NCBI GenBank assembly: GCA_022565355.1
Contig: JAIUMU010000001.1
Location: 682,001 to 746,000, forward strand
Direction: 5' to 3'
Source: Idiomarina sp.
GTDB taxonomy: Bacteria > Pseudomonadota > Gammaproteobacteria > Enterobacterales > Alteromonadaceae
DNA length: 64,000 nucleotides
A model generated the notes under the pieces. That model searched no databases and was not told the origin of the DNA. It was given only the letters and a program-made list of their open reading frames with translations. The position numbers and the translations under genes were made by a program. Shown piece by piece: positions 27,792-37,068 of this stretch (positions within the stretch are counted from its first letter, which is position 1; each line of letters begins with the position of its first letter).

Positions 27792-28882
27792 TCGCCCTGT
27801 TCAGATAAAGACGCCAACTGATCGGCTTGATGTTCTTGGATAATCGCCTCAAGAAGCAAATCTAGGCTGCCTTCCAACACTTCATTTAAGCGATGTAAGG
27901 TTAAGTTAATACGATGATCCGTTACCCGGCCTTGCGGATAGTTATAAGTACGGATTCGCTCAGAACGATCACCACTACCTACGAGGCTGCGGCGTGTGCT
28001 GGCTTCTTCAGCCGCACGGCGTTGGTCTTCCGCTGCCTGCAAGCGCGATTGCAATACCGACATCGCTTTGGCTTTGTTTTTGTGTTGTGAACGTTCTTCC
28101 TGGCATTCAACCACTACGCCCGTTGGAAGATGCGTTAAACGTACCGCTGAATCCGTTCTGTTTACGTGCTGACCACCTGCGCCCGAGGCACGATAAGTAT
28201 CAATACGTAAATCTGCTGGGTTAATATCAATCGCTTCCGCCTCTGGTATTTCCGGTAATACCGCAACGGTACAAGCAGAGGTATGAATACGGCCTTGCGA
28301 TTCGGTTTCTGGTACCCGCTGTACTCGGTGGCCACCTGATTCAAACTTTAATTTTCCATATGCGCCATCGCCCATAACGTGGGCAATGATTTCTTTAAAC
28401 CCACCATGCTCACCTTCATTAGCGCTTACTACATTCATACGCCAACCATTGCGCTCAGCATAGCGGCTATACATACGGAATAAATCGCCAGCAAAAATTG
28501 CGGCCTCATCACCACCGGCGCCAGCACGAATTTCTAGGTAGCTCGCACGATCATCGTTAGGATCTTTGGGAAGTAACAAAATTTGCAGTTCCGCGGCAAG
28601 TTCCGCGAGTGTAGCTTGCGCCAACTCCACTTCTTCTTGCGCCATCTCGCGAATTTCAGCATCCGATTCTTTCTGCATTTCTTGTGCAGTTTCTAAATCT
28701 TCCAAGGCCTGCTGATAACGGCGGAAACACTTCACTGCATCTTCAAGTTGCGCATATTCTTTCGACACCGAGCGAAATTTATCTTGGTTCGTAATGATGT
28801 GTGCTTCACCAAGCAACACTTCAAGTTCTTCGTGTCGTTCTAACAAACTTTCCAGCTTGTGCACCAATGAGGCTTTAAGCAT
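27788..28882 (-). CDS. prfA: Peptide chain release factor 1
   Basis: RF1 reads UAA and UAG stop codons. The 364-residue protein has the catalytic GGQ in [16 protein letters not shown] and the stop-codon recognition region upstream of it. The basic segment [10 protein letters not shown] follows. Length is slightly above the usual 360. The gene follows hemA after 3 bases and overlaps prmC by 4, the conserved hemA-prfA-prmC operon. Confidence 0.98.
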   Translation of the reverse strand: MLKASLVHKLESLLERHEELEVLLGEAHIITNQDKFRSVSKEYAQLEDAVKCFRRYQQALEDLETAQEMQKESDAEIREMAQEEVELAQATLAELAAELQILLLPKDPNDDRASYLEIRAGAGGDEAAIFAGDLFRMYSRYAERNGWRMNVVSANEGEHGGFKEIIAHVMGDGAYGKLKFESGGHRVQRVPETESQGRIHTSACTVAVLPEIPEAEAIDINPADLRIDTYRASGAGGQHVNRTDSAVRLTHLPTGVVVECQEERSQHKNKAKAMSVLQSRLQAAEDQRRAAEEASTRRSLVGSGDRSERIRTYNYPQGRVTDHRINLTLHRLNEVLEGSLDLLLEAIIQEHQADQLASLSEQGE

Positions 28883-28885
28883 CGA

Positions 28886-30145
28886 TTATTCCTGAGGTGT
28901 ATCGTTAATTAGTTTCTGATAAGCCGCCAAAGCTGAAATATCTTTGCGTTTCCCGGCATCTTGAATAGCGCGGGTTGGCGTATGTATTAAAGTATTGGTT
29001 AGCCGCTGAGTGAGTTCTTGAATCACCTGATCAGCGCTTTTCCCCGCAGCTATCGCTGCGAGTGCTCGTTCTTTTTGCTGTTCGGCGATACTTGCCGCTC
29101 CAGCACGATAACGGCGTAATAAATCTACGCTGTTTAAACTTTCCATCCAACCGCCGAACTCAGCAGCATATTGGGTAATAATATCGCGCGCTTCAGTAGC
29201 GGCCTGTTGCCGATGCTCAAGGTTCTTATTCACAATCGATTGCAAATCATCCACTGTGTATAGAAACGCATCATCTAACTCGCTTACTTGCTTTTCGATA
29301 TCGCGCGGTACGGCTAAATCAATCAATAACATCGGCCGATGTTTACGTTGCCTTAGCGCACTTTCCACTAAGCCCTTACCAATTACTGGCACTGGGCTGG
29401 CCGTGGAGCTAATAATAATATCGGAATCTGGCAATAACGCTTCCAGCGAGCTAAGCGCGTAGGCTTCACCGCCTACGATTTTGGTAAGTTCTTCCGCACG
29501 CGCTACAGTGCGATTGGCTACGCGCAGGTTCTTCACGCCCTGCTCTTTTAAATGTCTTGCCGCCAGTTCAGCAGTTTCACCCGCGCCTACCAATAATACG
29601 TTTGCGGTTTTTAAATCGGCAAAAATATGGCGCGCTAAATTGACCGCTGCATAGGCAACAGATACGGCATTTTGGCCCACTTCAGTTTCTGTGCGAATTA
29701 CTTTCGCTGCTGCAAAAGTAGATTGAAATAAGCGTTCAAACACGGAACCCACAGTGCCTGCATCACGGGCCTGCTGAAATGCTTGTTTCACTTGGCCAAG
29801 AATTTGCGGTTCACCTAAAACAAGTGAATCTAAACCTGATGCTACTGCCATTAAATGCGCTACTGCATTCTGATCTTCATGGCGGTATACATATTGCGCT
29901 AAATCTTCTAGCGGAACTTGGTGGAATGCGGCAAGCCAAGCCAGAATCTCTTCCAGCTCGTTACTCTCGGCATGGCAATACAATTCGGTACGATTGCAGG
30001 TAGAAACAATTACTGTTTCACTCACCCTACCTTGTTGAACTAACGCTTGTAACGCTAGCTCTATCTGCTCAGGCTGAAACGCAACACGTTCGCGAATATC
30101 CACCGTTGCAGTTTTATGATTTATACCGATCGCAAGAATTGTCAT
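28886..30145 (-). CDS. hemA: Glutamyl-tRNA reductase
   Basis: HemA reduces glutamyl-tRNA to glutamate 1-semialdehyde, the committed step of haem synthesis, with NADPH. The 419-residue product starts MTILAIGINHKTATVDIRE. The catalytic Cys is in VIVSTCNRTELYC, and the NADPH domain contains VLLVGAGETAELAARHL. The ATG at 30145 matches the family N-terminus. The additional 49 residues from 30292 do not belong. The Shine-Dalgarno before it is poor. It is divergent from lolB. Confidence 0.96.
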   Translation of the reverse strand: MTILAIGINHKTATVDIRERVAFQPEQIELALQALVQQGRVSETVIVSTCNRTELYCHAESNELEEILAWLAAFHQVPLEDLAQYVYRHEDQNAVAHLMAVASGLDSLVLGEPQILGQVKQAFQQARDAGTVGSVFERLFQSTFAAAKVIRTETEVGQNAVSVAYAAVNLARHIFADLKTANVLLVGAGETAELAARHLKEQGVKNLRVANRTVARAEELTKIVGGEAYALSSLEALLPDSDIIISSTASPVPVIGKGLVESALRQRKHRPMLLIDLAVPRDIEKQVSELDDAFLYTVDDLQSIVNKNLEHRQQAATEARDIITQYAAEFGGWMESLNSVDLLRRYRAGAASIAEQQKERALAAIAAGKSADQVIQELTQRLTNTLIHTPTRAIQDAGKRKDISALAAYQKLINDTPQE

Positions 30146-30201
30146 ATTGAGGTAATTAAGGTTCCCGCTATAGCGTCGAATGATGTAAAATTTTGGCCAA
30201 T

Positions 30202-30207
30202 ATTGTA
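30202..30207 (-). promoter_or_regulatory. Possible hemA -10 element
   Basis: Minus-strand TACAAT lies about 57 bases before the hemA ATG. The -35 region 18 bases further upstream is weak. Given as a candidate only. Confidence 0.3.
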
Positions 30208-30339
30208 TGCGAGAAGCACAGTTATTGAAAGCAAAGGCGTATCTGTGCTCAACTAATGTTAGGTTACTTGCTGTTAATTCCAGCAACCGCAATTAACTAG
30301 CATGGCAGTAAACTCGATTTTCTGCGCCCACTCAACTGC

Positions 30340-31098
30340 ATGGCGACCCATATGCTTAATCTAAAAGCTCATACAAAATGCACACTCTTGCTGCTCTGCA
30401 GCATGGTATTCATCAGTGCCTGTGCCAGCCGCCCTGCAATCGATGGCGATACATTGAGTGAACGGCAAGTTTCATCTGCATTAGTACAGCAACACCAAAC
30501 CAGCTTAGCGCAAGTGCAAGGCTTCTCGATTCAAGGTAGCGTTGCCTTCTTTAATGATATTGATAACAGCCGGGATGCGGCCCGTTTTAACTGGCAGCGC
30601 GCGGAAGAACTATTAAATTTCCGGCTCTACCATCAGCTTGGCGGCACGTTAGCACGAATCGAGCAAGACGTTATCGAACCAACAACCGGCAGCCCCGTTA
30701 CGGTAAGTACGTTCATTAATCGTGATGGAGATCGCTTTGAGAGTACCGATTTAAACTGGTTGCTGTATCAGCATACTGGTATGGCAATTCCATTCACCTT
30801 ATTGAATCAAGCGATTACTGGCGTGCAACCCGATTTACCGGTACGTCAACAACGTTGGTATCCGAATGGCACAATTGCCATGTATAACGCCGATTTAAGC
30901 CAATGGCACCTAGCGGGCTTCACTAGCCAAGTACATTTTGGCAATGAACTATGGCAACTACAGTTTGGTGATTATCGATTAGTAACGGCCGGTGATGGTA
31001 ATTTATTACTACCCCATCGTATTGAAGCAACCCGGGATGAATTTCGCGTGAACATTCGTATTAACCGGTGGCGTCCAGAATTAAAAGAAGCGAATTAA
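30340..31098 (+). CDS. lolB: Outer-membrane lipoprotein receptor LolB
   Basis: LolB receives lipoproteins from LolA and inserts them into the outer membrane. The product has 252 residues (E. coli 207), with lipobox ISAC (Cys28 from ATG 30340). The fold segments are GFSIQGSVAFFN, ARFNWQRAEELLNFRLYHQLGG and the final LPHRIEATRDEFRVNIRINRW. The ATG at 30352 is an alternative start; neither has a good ribosome-binding site. The first gene of the lolB-ispE-prs block, it is followed by ispE after one base. Confidence 0.9.
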   Translation: MATHMLNLKAHTKCTLLLLCSMVFISACASRPAIDGDTLSERQVSSALVQQHQTSLAQVQGFSIQGSVAFFNDIDNSRDAARFNWQRAEELLNFRLYHQLGGTLARIEQDVIEPTTGSPVTVSTFINRDGDRFESTDLNWLLYQHTGMAIPFTLLNQAITGVQPDLPVRQQRWYPNGTIAMYNADLSQWHLAGFTSQVHFGNELWQLQFGDYRLVTAGDGNLLLPHRIEATRDEFRVNIRINRWRPELKEAN

Positions 31099-31099
31099 T

Positions 31100-32050
31100 A
31101 TGCCTGTTTCGCAATTTACCCTGCCAGCACCAGCAAAACTAAATCTGTATTTGCACATTGTTGGGCAACGCCCAGATGGCTATCATCAACTTGAAACCGT
31201 ATTTCAGTTTCTAGATTTCAGCGATACCATTGCCTTTGAAGAAAACACTAGCGGTGCCATCAGCTTAACAATTGAGCCTTACGAGGAAGTAACCGCTAGT
31301 GCAGAATCTGCCAACCATGTAGCTAGCGAAAATACCAACACATCATTATTGCCGGCGGCTGATCTCGCCGCATTGCAAGCCACACCACTGCAGGAAAATC
31401 TTATTTATCGAGCGGCTGAGCTACTGCTCCCATATCGACGCAACAAACAACTTGGTGTTCATCTTACATTACACAAGCGCTTACCTATGGGGGGCGGCGT
31501 AGGTGGCGGCTCTTCCAATGCTGCAACTACCCTATTGGGCTTGAATTATTTATGGGATTTGCAACTGAGTGAACAGCAACTCGCTAACATCGGTTTACGG
31601 CTTGGCGCTGATGTTCCGGTTTTTGTACACGGCAAAGCCACCTTCGCAGAGGGCGTTGGAGAAATATTTTCAACAACTTTTCCAGCCGAAAAACACTACT
31701 TAGTGGTACATCCACAAGTAGCCGTGAGCACGGCGCAAATCTTTACCCACCCTGCTCTGCCGAGGAACACAAAGGCATTACACAAACCTTTAGAAAACTG
31801 GCAAAGCGGCCACAATGATTGTGAAAAATTGGTCTGTTCACTATATCCACAGGTTGCCAGCGCCCTGCAGTGGTTGTTAAAATACGCTCCGTCCAGAATG
31901 ACAGGGACCGGAGCTTGTGTTTTTGGTTGTTTTACTACTACAGTAGAAGCACAGAAAGCTTTGCGAGCGCTACCAGCAGAATTTCGGGGGTTTGTCGCAA
32001 CCGGAGTGAATCAATCGCCGCTTCATGCAGCATTGACACAACTCCCCTGA
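31100..32050 (+). CDS. ispE: 4-diphosphocytidyl-2-C-methyl-D-erythritol kinase
   Basis: IspE phosphorylates CDP-methylerythritol in the MEP isoprenoid pathway. The 316-residue GHMP kinase has PAPAKLNLYLHI at the start and the ATP loop PMGGGVGGGSSNAATTL. MTGTGACVFG is the third GHMP motif. It is about 33 residues longer than the E. coli enzyme (283). Most of the difference is a polar insert near residues 64-98 (SAESANHVASENTNTS...), between the substrate strand and LIYRAAELL. Expression is likely coupled to lolB (1-base gap). Confidence 0.95.
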   Translation: MPVSQFTLPAPAKLNLYLHIVGQRPDGYHQLETVFQFLDFSDTIAFEENTSGAISLTIEPYEEVTASAESANHVASENTNTSLLPAADLAALQATPLQENLIYRAAELLLPYRRNKQLGVHLTLHKRLPMGGGVGGGSSNAATTLLGLNYLWDLQLSEQQLANIGLRLGADVPVFVHGKATFAEGVGEIFSTTFPAEKHYLVVHPQVAVSTAQIFTHPALPRNTKALHKPLENWQSGHNDCEKLVCSLYPQVASALQWLLKYAPSRMTGTGACVFGCFTTTVEAQKALRALPAEFRGFVATGVNQSPLHAALTQLP

Positions 32051-32121
32051 GGCGACGGTTGGTGTGCTAGACTCTTGTCAAATTCCGCTCACAACAACAA
32101 ATCAACTGGTCGAGGTTAACT

Positions 32122-33069
32122 GTGCCTGACATGAAGCTCTTTGCTGGCAATGCAACACCCGAGCTAGCCCGCAAGATCGCTGATCGCCTATACGTTAAGC
32201 TGGGAGATGCCGACGTTGGCCGCTTCAGTGACGGCGAAATCAGCGTAATTATCAACGAAAACGTGCGTGGTTCAGATGTTTTCATTATCCAATCTACCTG
32301 TGCTCCTACTAACGATAACTTAATGGAACTGATCGTAATGGTTGATGCGCTGCGTCGCGCTTCAGCTGGCCGTATCACTGCCGTGCTGCCGTATTTTGGC
32401 TACGCTCGTCAGGATCGCCGAGTACGTTCCGCCCGAGTACCTATTACCGCTAAAGTAGTTGCCGATTTCCTCTCTAGTGTAGGCGTAGACCGTGTTCTTA
32501 CGGTTGATTTACACGCAGAGCAAATTCAAGGCTTCTTTGATGTGCCAGTAGATAACGTTTTTGGTAGCCCTGTTTTGCTTGAACACATGAAGCAACAAGA
32601 ATGGGATTCACCAGTAATGGTATCGCCAGATATCGGTGGTGTAGTGCGCGCTCGAGCTATGGCCAAGTTAATGAATGATGCTGATTTAGCCATCATTGAT
32701 AAACGCCGCCCGAAAGCAAACGAATCACAAGTAATGCATATTATCGGTGATGTGAATGGCCGTGATTGTATTATGGTAGACGATATGATTGATACCGGCG
32801 GTACGTTATGTAAAGCCGCTGAAGCTCTGAAGAAAAGTGGTGCGAAACGCGTATTTGCTTACGCCACCCACCCAATTTTCTCCGGTAATGCTGCAGAGAA
32901 CCTACGCAATTCTGCTATCGACCAAGTTATTGTTACCGATTCCATTCCATTATCAGATGAAATGAAATCGCTTGGTATGGTTACCCAGTTAACCCTCAGC
33001 GGTATGCTCTCTGAAGCATTGCGCAGAGTTAGTAACGAAGAATCTATTTCAGCCATGTTTGAGTATTAA
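32122..33069 (+). CDS. prs: Ribose-phosphate pyrophosphokinase
   Basis: Prs makes PRPP from ribose 5-phosphate and ATP for nucleotide, His, Trp and NAD synthesis. The 315-residue protein contains [10 protein letters not shown], the flexible-loop region [23 protein letters not shown] and the PRPP loop [10 protein letters not shown]. It starts with GTG at 32122 ([10 protein letters not shown]). GAGG is placed for this GTG rather than for the ATG three codons later, and the E. coli protein has the same N-terminus. A strong terminator follows. Confidence 0.98.
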   Translation: MPDMKLFAGNATPELARKIADRLYVKLGDADVGRFSDGEISVIINENVRGSDVFIIQSTCAPTNDNLMELIVMVDALRRASAGRITAVLPYFGYARQDRRVRSARVPITAKVVADFLSSVGVDRVLTVDLHAEQIQGFFDVPVDNVFGSPVLLEHMKQQEWDSPVMVSPDIGGVVRARAMAKLMNDADLAIIDKRRPKANESQVMHIIGDVNGRDCIMVDDMIDTGGTLCKAAEALKKSGAKRVFAYATHPIFSGNAAENLRNSAIDQVIVTDSIPLSDEMKSLGMVTQLTLSGMLSEALRRVSNEESISAMFEY

Positions 33070-33090
33070 ACCTCTTTCGCTGAATACAAA

Positions 33091-33115
33091 ACGGGAGCTT
33101 CGGCTCCCGTTTTTT
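33091..33115 (+). terminator. Intrinsic terminator after prs
   Basis: A perfect 8-bp stem ACGGGAGC/GCTCCCGT with a TTCG tetraloop is followed by six T. It ends 46 bases after the prs stop and is a textbook rho-independent terminator. An A-tract on the other side would allow reverse use, but no gene points that way. Confidence 0.95.
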
Positions 33116-33137
33116 GTTGCTTTTGATCGCTTGTTCA

Positions 33138-33167
33138 TTGCCTTTATTGTTATAACGATGGTAGAAT
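33138..33167 (+). promoter_or_regulatory. Probable rplY promoter
   Basis: TTGCCT (33138-33143) and TAGAAT (33162-33167) are separated by 18 bases. They lie just after the prs terminator and 75 bases before the rplY ATG, leaving a structured leader of about 70 bases. Confidence 0.5.
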
Positions 33168-33174
33168 GCGCGGC

Positions 33175-33219
33175 CCCTGAAATCAGGGATTCTGCTGTTT
33201 TCTGGTCGCGGGAAACAGC
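33175..33219 (+). promoter_or_regulatory. Structured 5' leader of rplY
   Basis: Two hairpins follow each other in the leader. CCCTGA/TCAGGG spans 33175-33188. GCTGTTTTC/GGAAACAGC spans 33194-33219 with an 8-base loop and one G-U pair. They sit between the predicted promoter and the GGAG at 33232. Autoregulation by bL25 is possible, because L25-family leaders have been proposed in gammaproteobacteria as far as I recall. Confidence 0.45.
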
Positions 33220-33242
33220 CCATTAATTTTCGGAGAAACGAA

Positions 33243-33893
33243 ATGAGCCAACCAAATTACGAATTCAAAGCTGAAATCCGTAGCGATATGGGTAAAGGTG
33301 CGAGCCGCCGCCTACGTCGTCAAGGAGGCGTTCCAGCCATTTTATACGGCGGGAAAGAAGAAGCTGTGTCGTTGACATTAGATCACGACAAACTCATTAA
33401 TGCTGCAGACCATGAAGGCTTTTATAGCCACATCTTAACGTTGCACATTGGTGGCAAAAAGCACCAAGCAATTTTGAAAGATCTTCAGCGTCACCCGTTC
33501 AAGCCTAAGATCACTCACTTAGACTTCCAACGTGTAAGCGCGAAAGAAGAGCTACACACAAACTTACCAATTCACTTCCTCGGCGAAGAAGTTGTGAAGA
33601 AAGCTGGTGGTGTAGTTGTTCACCAAATGAACGATATCGAAATCGCTTGTTTACCAAAAGATTTACCAGAGTTTATCGAAATTGATGTGTCTGGCTTAGA
33701 AATCGGTGACAACATTCACCTAAGCCAAATCACTGCACCTAAAGGTGTAACTTTCGTTGAGTTAACTCGTGGCGAAGATCATGACCCAGTATTGGTAACA
33801 GTGAGCAAGCCTAAGGCTGAAACTGTTTCTGATGATGCACCTGAAGCTCCAGAAGCTCCAGAAGCAGAATCTGGCGACGAAGACAAAGAGTAA
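33243..33893 (+). CDS. rplY: Ribosomal protein bL25, CTC-type long form
   Basis: bL25 binds 5S rRNA in the large subunit. The 216-residue product is the two-domain general-stress/CTC form. The N-terminal 5S-binding domain (RSDMGKGASRRLRRQGGVPAILYGG) spans about 1-98 and the C-terminal TL5-like domain about 100-190. The tail is acidic and repetitive (APEAPEAPEAESGDEDKE), from tandem GAAGCTCCA units in the DNA. CGGAG lies 7 bases before the ATG. Pth follows 18 bases after the stop. Confidence 0.96.
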   Translation: MSQPNYEFKAEIRSDMGKGASRRLRRQGGVPAILYGGKEEAVSLTLDHDKLINAADHEGFYSHILTLHIGGKKHQAILKDLQRHPFKPKITHLDFQRVSAKEELHTNLPIHFLGEEVVKKAGGVVVHQMNDIEIACLPKDLPEFIEIDVSGLEIGDNIHLSQITAPKGVTFVELTRGEDHDPVLVTVSKPKAETVSDDAPEAPEAPEAESGDEDKE

Positions 33894-33911
33894 TTCTGCG
33901 GAATCATATTG

Positions 33912-34502
33912 ATGTCAGCAGACATTAAGCTCATCGTGGGCCTGGGAAATCCAGGCCCCGAATATACAGCAACCCGGCACAATGCCGGGTTCTGGTTTGT
34001 TGAAGCCATAGCACGGCAGTTCAACACTACCCTAACGCCTGAAAGTAAATTCTTTGGGTTTACTGCACGCTTAAGCCATCCGTATTCCGACACCCGTTTA
34101 TTAATACCCACTACGTTCATGAATCGCAGTGGTCAGGCTGTTGGTGCGTTAGCTACTTTTTATAAAATTGCTCCAGAGCAAATTTTAGTAGCTCATGATG
34201 AGCTTGATTTACCACCTGGCGTAGCGAAGTTTAAACAAGGTGGCGGCCATGGCGGCCATAATGGCTTGAAAGATATTGCCCGAGCACTGGCAAACCAAAC
34301 AAATTTTCACCGGTTACGAATTGGCATAGGCCATCCAGGCCATAGCTCGAAGGTAACCGGCTATGTACTAGGCAAAGCGCCGAGTAACGAGCAAAACCTA
34401 ATAGATGATGCGATTCATGCTGCGCAAAAAGCAGTTGAAATCGCAATGAACGAAGGCTTTACAGCCGCCAAACAATACTTACATTCAATTAAACCTGAAT
34501 AA
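33912..34502 (+). CDS. pth: Peptidyl-tRNA hydrolase
   Basis: Pth frees tRNA from peptidyl-tRNA that drops off ribosomes. The 196-residue protein has [22 protein letters not shown] with the catalytic His in RHNAG. The conserved segments FMNRSG and [10 protein letters not shown] follow. The ATG at 33912 is chosen; a TTG directly before it (33909) is slightly better spaced from GCGGAA and cannot be excluded. It lies in the rplY-pth-ychF run, an order shared by many gammaproteobacteria. Confidence 0.97.
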   Translation: MSADIKLIVGLGNPGPEYTATRHNAGFWFVEAIARQFNTTLTPESKFFGFTARLSHPYSDTRLLIPTTFMNRSGQAVGALATFYKIAPEQILVAHDELDLPPGVAKFKQGGGHGGHNGLKDIARALANQTNFHRLRIGIGHPGHSSKVTGYVLGKAPSNEQNLIDDAIHAAQKAVEIAMNEGFTAAKQYLHSIKPE

Positions 34503-34517
34503 ACGCGGATACCGATC

Positions 34518-35609
34518 ATGGGATTTAAATGCGGAATCGTTGGCTTGCCCAACGTTGGTAAATCAACACTATTTAACGCTTTAACGAAGGCTGGCATTGA
34601 TGCCGCCAATTTTCCGTTTTGCACAATAGAACCGAACACCGGTGTGGTTTCAGTTCCTGATACCCGTTTAAATCAGCTTGCTGCGATTGTGAAGCCGCAA
34701 AAAGTAACTCCAACCACGATGGAGTTCGTAGATATTGCTGGCTTAGTGAAAGGTGCTTCAAAAGGCGAAGGCCTTGGCAACCAATTCTTGGCGAACATTC
34801 GTGAAACTGATGCAATTGGCCATGTAGTACGCTGTTTTGATGATGAGAATATTGTGCATGTTGCCGGGCGGGTAAACCCGATTGAAGACGTGGACACCAT
34901 CAATACTGAATTAGCGCTTGCCGATTTAGATTCAGTAGAAAAAGCCATTTACCGCCTTGGTAAAAAAGCGAAAGGTGGCGATAAGCAAGCAAAAGCTGAA
35001 ATGGAAGTGCTAGAAAAACTGTTACCAGCCCTATCTGAAGGTGATATGGCAAGAACAGTAGTGCTTACCGATGATGAGCGCAAAACCATTCGTTCGTTTA
35101 ACCTGCTTACCTTGAAGCCCACCATGTACATTTGTAACGTGGCGGAAGATGGCTTTGAAAATAACCCGCACCTTGCGGCGGTGCACAAGCTAGCAGAGAA
35201 TGAAAACGCTATTGTGGTGCCTGTATGCGCTGCAATTGAAAGCGAAATCGCTGAATTAGACGACGAAGACAAAGAAGAATTCTTAAGTTCAATGGGCCTA
35301 GAAGAGCCAGGCTTAAACCGGGTAATTCGCGCAGGCTATGAGCTGCTTAATTTGCACACCTATTTCACGGCTGGCGTTAAAGAAGTACGCGCATGGACAG
35401 TGAAAAAGAATTCTACAGCCCCACAGGCGGCTGGCCGTATTCACACGGATTTCGAGAAAGGCTTTATTCGCGCTGAAATCGTAGGCTTCGATGATTTTAT
35501 TGCCAATAATGGCGAACAAGGTGCGAAAGATGCAGGCAAGTGGCGCTTAGAAGGGAAAGAATACATCGTGAAAGATGGCGATGTTATCCATTTCCGCTTT
35601 AACGTATAG
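34518..35609 (+). CDS. ychF: Redox-regulated ATPase YchF
   Basis: YchF (OLA1 family) is an Obg-related nucleotidase that prefers ATP and binds ribosomes. The 363-residue protein has P-loop [14 protein letters not shown] near residues 8-21 and [10 protein letters not shown] as the G3 region. NVAED is the altered G4 motif, consistent with ATP preference, and a C-terminal TGS domain ends in [14 protein letters not shown] bidirectional terminator follows. Confidence 0.98.
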   Translation: MGFKCGIVGLPNVGKSTLFNALTKAGIDAANFPFCTIEPNTGVVSVPDTRLNQLAAIVKPQKVTPTTMEFVDIAGLVKGASKGEGLGNQFLANIRETDAIGHVVRCFDDENIVHVAGRVNPIEDVDTINTELALADLDSVEKAIYRLGKKAKGGDKQAKAEMEVLEKLLPALSEGDMARTVVLTDDERKTIRSFNLLTLKPTMYICNVAEDGFENNPHLAAVHKLAENENAIVVPVCAAIESEIAELDDEDKEEFLSSMGLEEPGLNRVIRAGYELLNLHTYFTAGVKEVRAWTVKKNSTAPQAAGRIHTDFEKGFIRAEIVGFDDFIANNGEQGAKDAGKWRLEGKEYIVKDGDVIHFRFNV

Positions 35610-35681
35610 ACGCGTCGTAAACTGCCAACCGTTCATCGCCTCGCCTTTCAACACCTGAGTGCGATTAACGTTTTAGCTCGC

Positions 35682-35710
35682 AAAAAGCCACTTCATTGAA
35701 GTGGCTTTTT
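35682..35710. terminator. Bidirectional intrinsic terminator between ychF and the haemoglobin gene
   Basis: AAAAAGCCACTTC and GAAGTGGCTTTTT pair around a 3-base loop. The stem has an A-run on its 5' side and a T-run on its 3' side, so it can stop transcription from ychF (plus) and from the convergent minus-strand operon. Confidence 0.93.
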
Positions 35711-35770
35711 GATTTGTACTTGGCGATTAATGCTTGCAACTACTAAGCGTAATTATCAGCCAAACGCTCG

Positions 35771-36196
35771 CTATAAATTCACGATTTCATGGTGCATTTG
35801 CGCAAGCATCGCTAACAAGCGATTTTGCGCAGATATAGAGATATGGTTGTCGTCCATTGCTAACTGCAAGGCTTCAACAAGCGCATTGAAATCGGCTCGG
35901 GTAACACCCATACCGGTGTGCGATGTAACCATATCATCACCAGTATAAACACATGGGCCGCCAGCCAGCTCACAAATCTGCTCGCTCAGCTTTTCATGTA
36001 AGCGCACAATATCAATATCAACAAAGTGATGGCGAATACGGCGATCGTCAGCAACATTAAACAGCAAATCTTCAACCACTTGTTCAATACCCTGGGTACC
36101 ACCAAGCTGCTGATACAATTCATCGCTCTTGCTATGCGCGCTCGCCGAAAATACGAAGGCACTGATTACCATAACCATTAAATAAATTTTCTTCAT
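35771..36196 (-). CDS. Exported group 1 truncated haemoglobin
   Basis: The 141-residue protein has a Sec signal peptide (MKKIYLMVMVISAFVFSASA). The 2-on-2 globin fold follows: LYQQLGGTQGIEQVVEDLL, then GGPCVYTGDDM and TSHTGMGVTRADFNALVEAL. His93 is the expected proximal haem ligand. Two cysteines (C75, C82) could form a disulphide. Group 1 truncated haemoglobins bind O2 or NO and are usually cytosolic, so export is notable. It is the last gene of the copper-protein / GGDEF-EAL / DUF3034 operon, 11 bases after DUF3034. Confidence 0.85.
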   Translation of the reverse strand: MKKIYLMVMVISAFVFSASAHSKSDELYQQLGGTQGIEQVVEDLLFNVADDRRIRHHFVDIDIVRLHEKLSEQICELAGGPCVYTGDDMVTSHTGMGVTRADFNALVEALQLAMDDNHISISAQNRLLAMLAQMHHEIVNL

Positions 36197-36207
36197 CGAT
36201 AAGCCTC

Positions 36208-37068
36208 TTAAAACGATGCTTGTAGGCTAAGGTAATAGCCTGTCTGATTATTGGCACCCGCAATACTACCCAAATCTAAATAGGCGCCAACTAACGCTAC
36301 ATTCTTGGATGGAAACCAAGCCACAAATGCCGACATAGCGTTCTCCTCGTCGGCAAACCCCAAGTTATTCGGCTTTTGCCGATACTCTAGCCCTACGGCA
36401 ACAGAACGATGCAAGAACAGGCCGGTAGCTGCTTCAAGCTGCAATTCATGGCTATCATTTATATCGCCACCAAAGCCGAGCAAACCAAATTGATTGGCTC
36501 GCGTAGCGCGCACAGTAACATTCGCCAGCCAAGTACGATCAAACGGTCCAGCCAGCCACACTTTACTCGCGGCAACATAACCTTCCCAATCACTATCACG
36601 CTGCGAGCCTACCAATTCCGGTAAATCGTAGCGGCTATTCTTCTTGTATAACACGCCGGCACTAACCTGCGGCATTGCCCCATACACTAAATCACCGGCA
36701 ACCCGATATTTAATGCCGAAGATTTGCTGGCGCAGCTCCGTTCCCAAGTTTTCCAGATTAAACATTTGTTCAGCGATCGAAAATTCGAAGCGGTTACGGT
36801 AAGAGAAACTCGCGGCAGTAACATCTAGGCGATAATCATCAACCTGAGCCCGCGATAAACTAACCGTTCCACCGATTTCATCATCCTCGGTATAGCCACT
36901 AATCACTGCCCAAGGCACCAAACCGCCCCCAGCAGCCCCTTCTATGTTGGTAGCCCCGCCTGTGGCTAATAGGCGCCCATCAGCTGCGTGAGCACTCATA
37001 CAGAGCGCACTAACGCCAAGTAATAGAGTACTGAAAGATTTAAACCCGATTCTTTTACTGTTTCGCAT
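36208..37068 (-). CDS. DUF3034 family outer-membrane beta-barrel-like protein
   Basis: The 286-residue protein has a signal peptide ending AHA/ADG and then the DUF3034 pattern: DGRLLATGGATNIEGAAGGGLVPWAVISGY at the mature N-terminus, many alternating amphipathic strands, and an aromatic C-terminal residue (YYLSLQASF). The final Phe is a Bam recognition signal, so an outer-membrane barrel is likely. Function is unknown. Its ATG overlaps the GGDEF-EAL gene by 14 bases, indicating coupled translation in the operon. Confidence 0.82.
   Translation of the reverse strand: MRNSKRIGFKSFSTLLLGVSALCMSAHAADGRLLATGGATNIEGAAGGGLVPWAVISGYTEDDEIGGTVSLSRAQVDDYRLDVTAASFSYRNRFEFSIAEQMFNLENLGTELRQQIFGIKYRVAGDLVYGAMPQVSAGVLYKKNSRYDLPELVGSQRDSDWEGYVAASKVWLAGPFDRTWLANVTVRATRANQFGLLGFGGDINDSHELQLEAATGLFLHRSVAVGLEYRQKPNNLGFADEENAMSAFVAWFPSKNVALVGAYLDLGSIAGANNQTGYYLSLQASF

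Noticed and set aside
32033..32038. TTGACA at the end of ispE as -35 of a prs promoter
   Set aside because: No -10 hexamer lies 16-18 bases downstream; the nearest candidate (TAGACT, 32068-32073) is 29 bases away.
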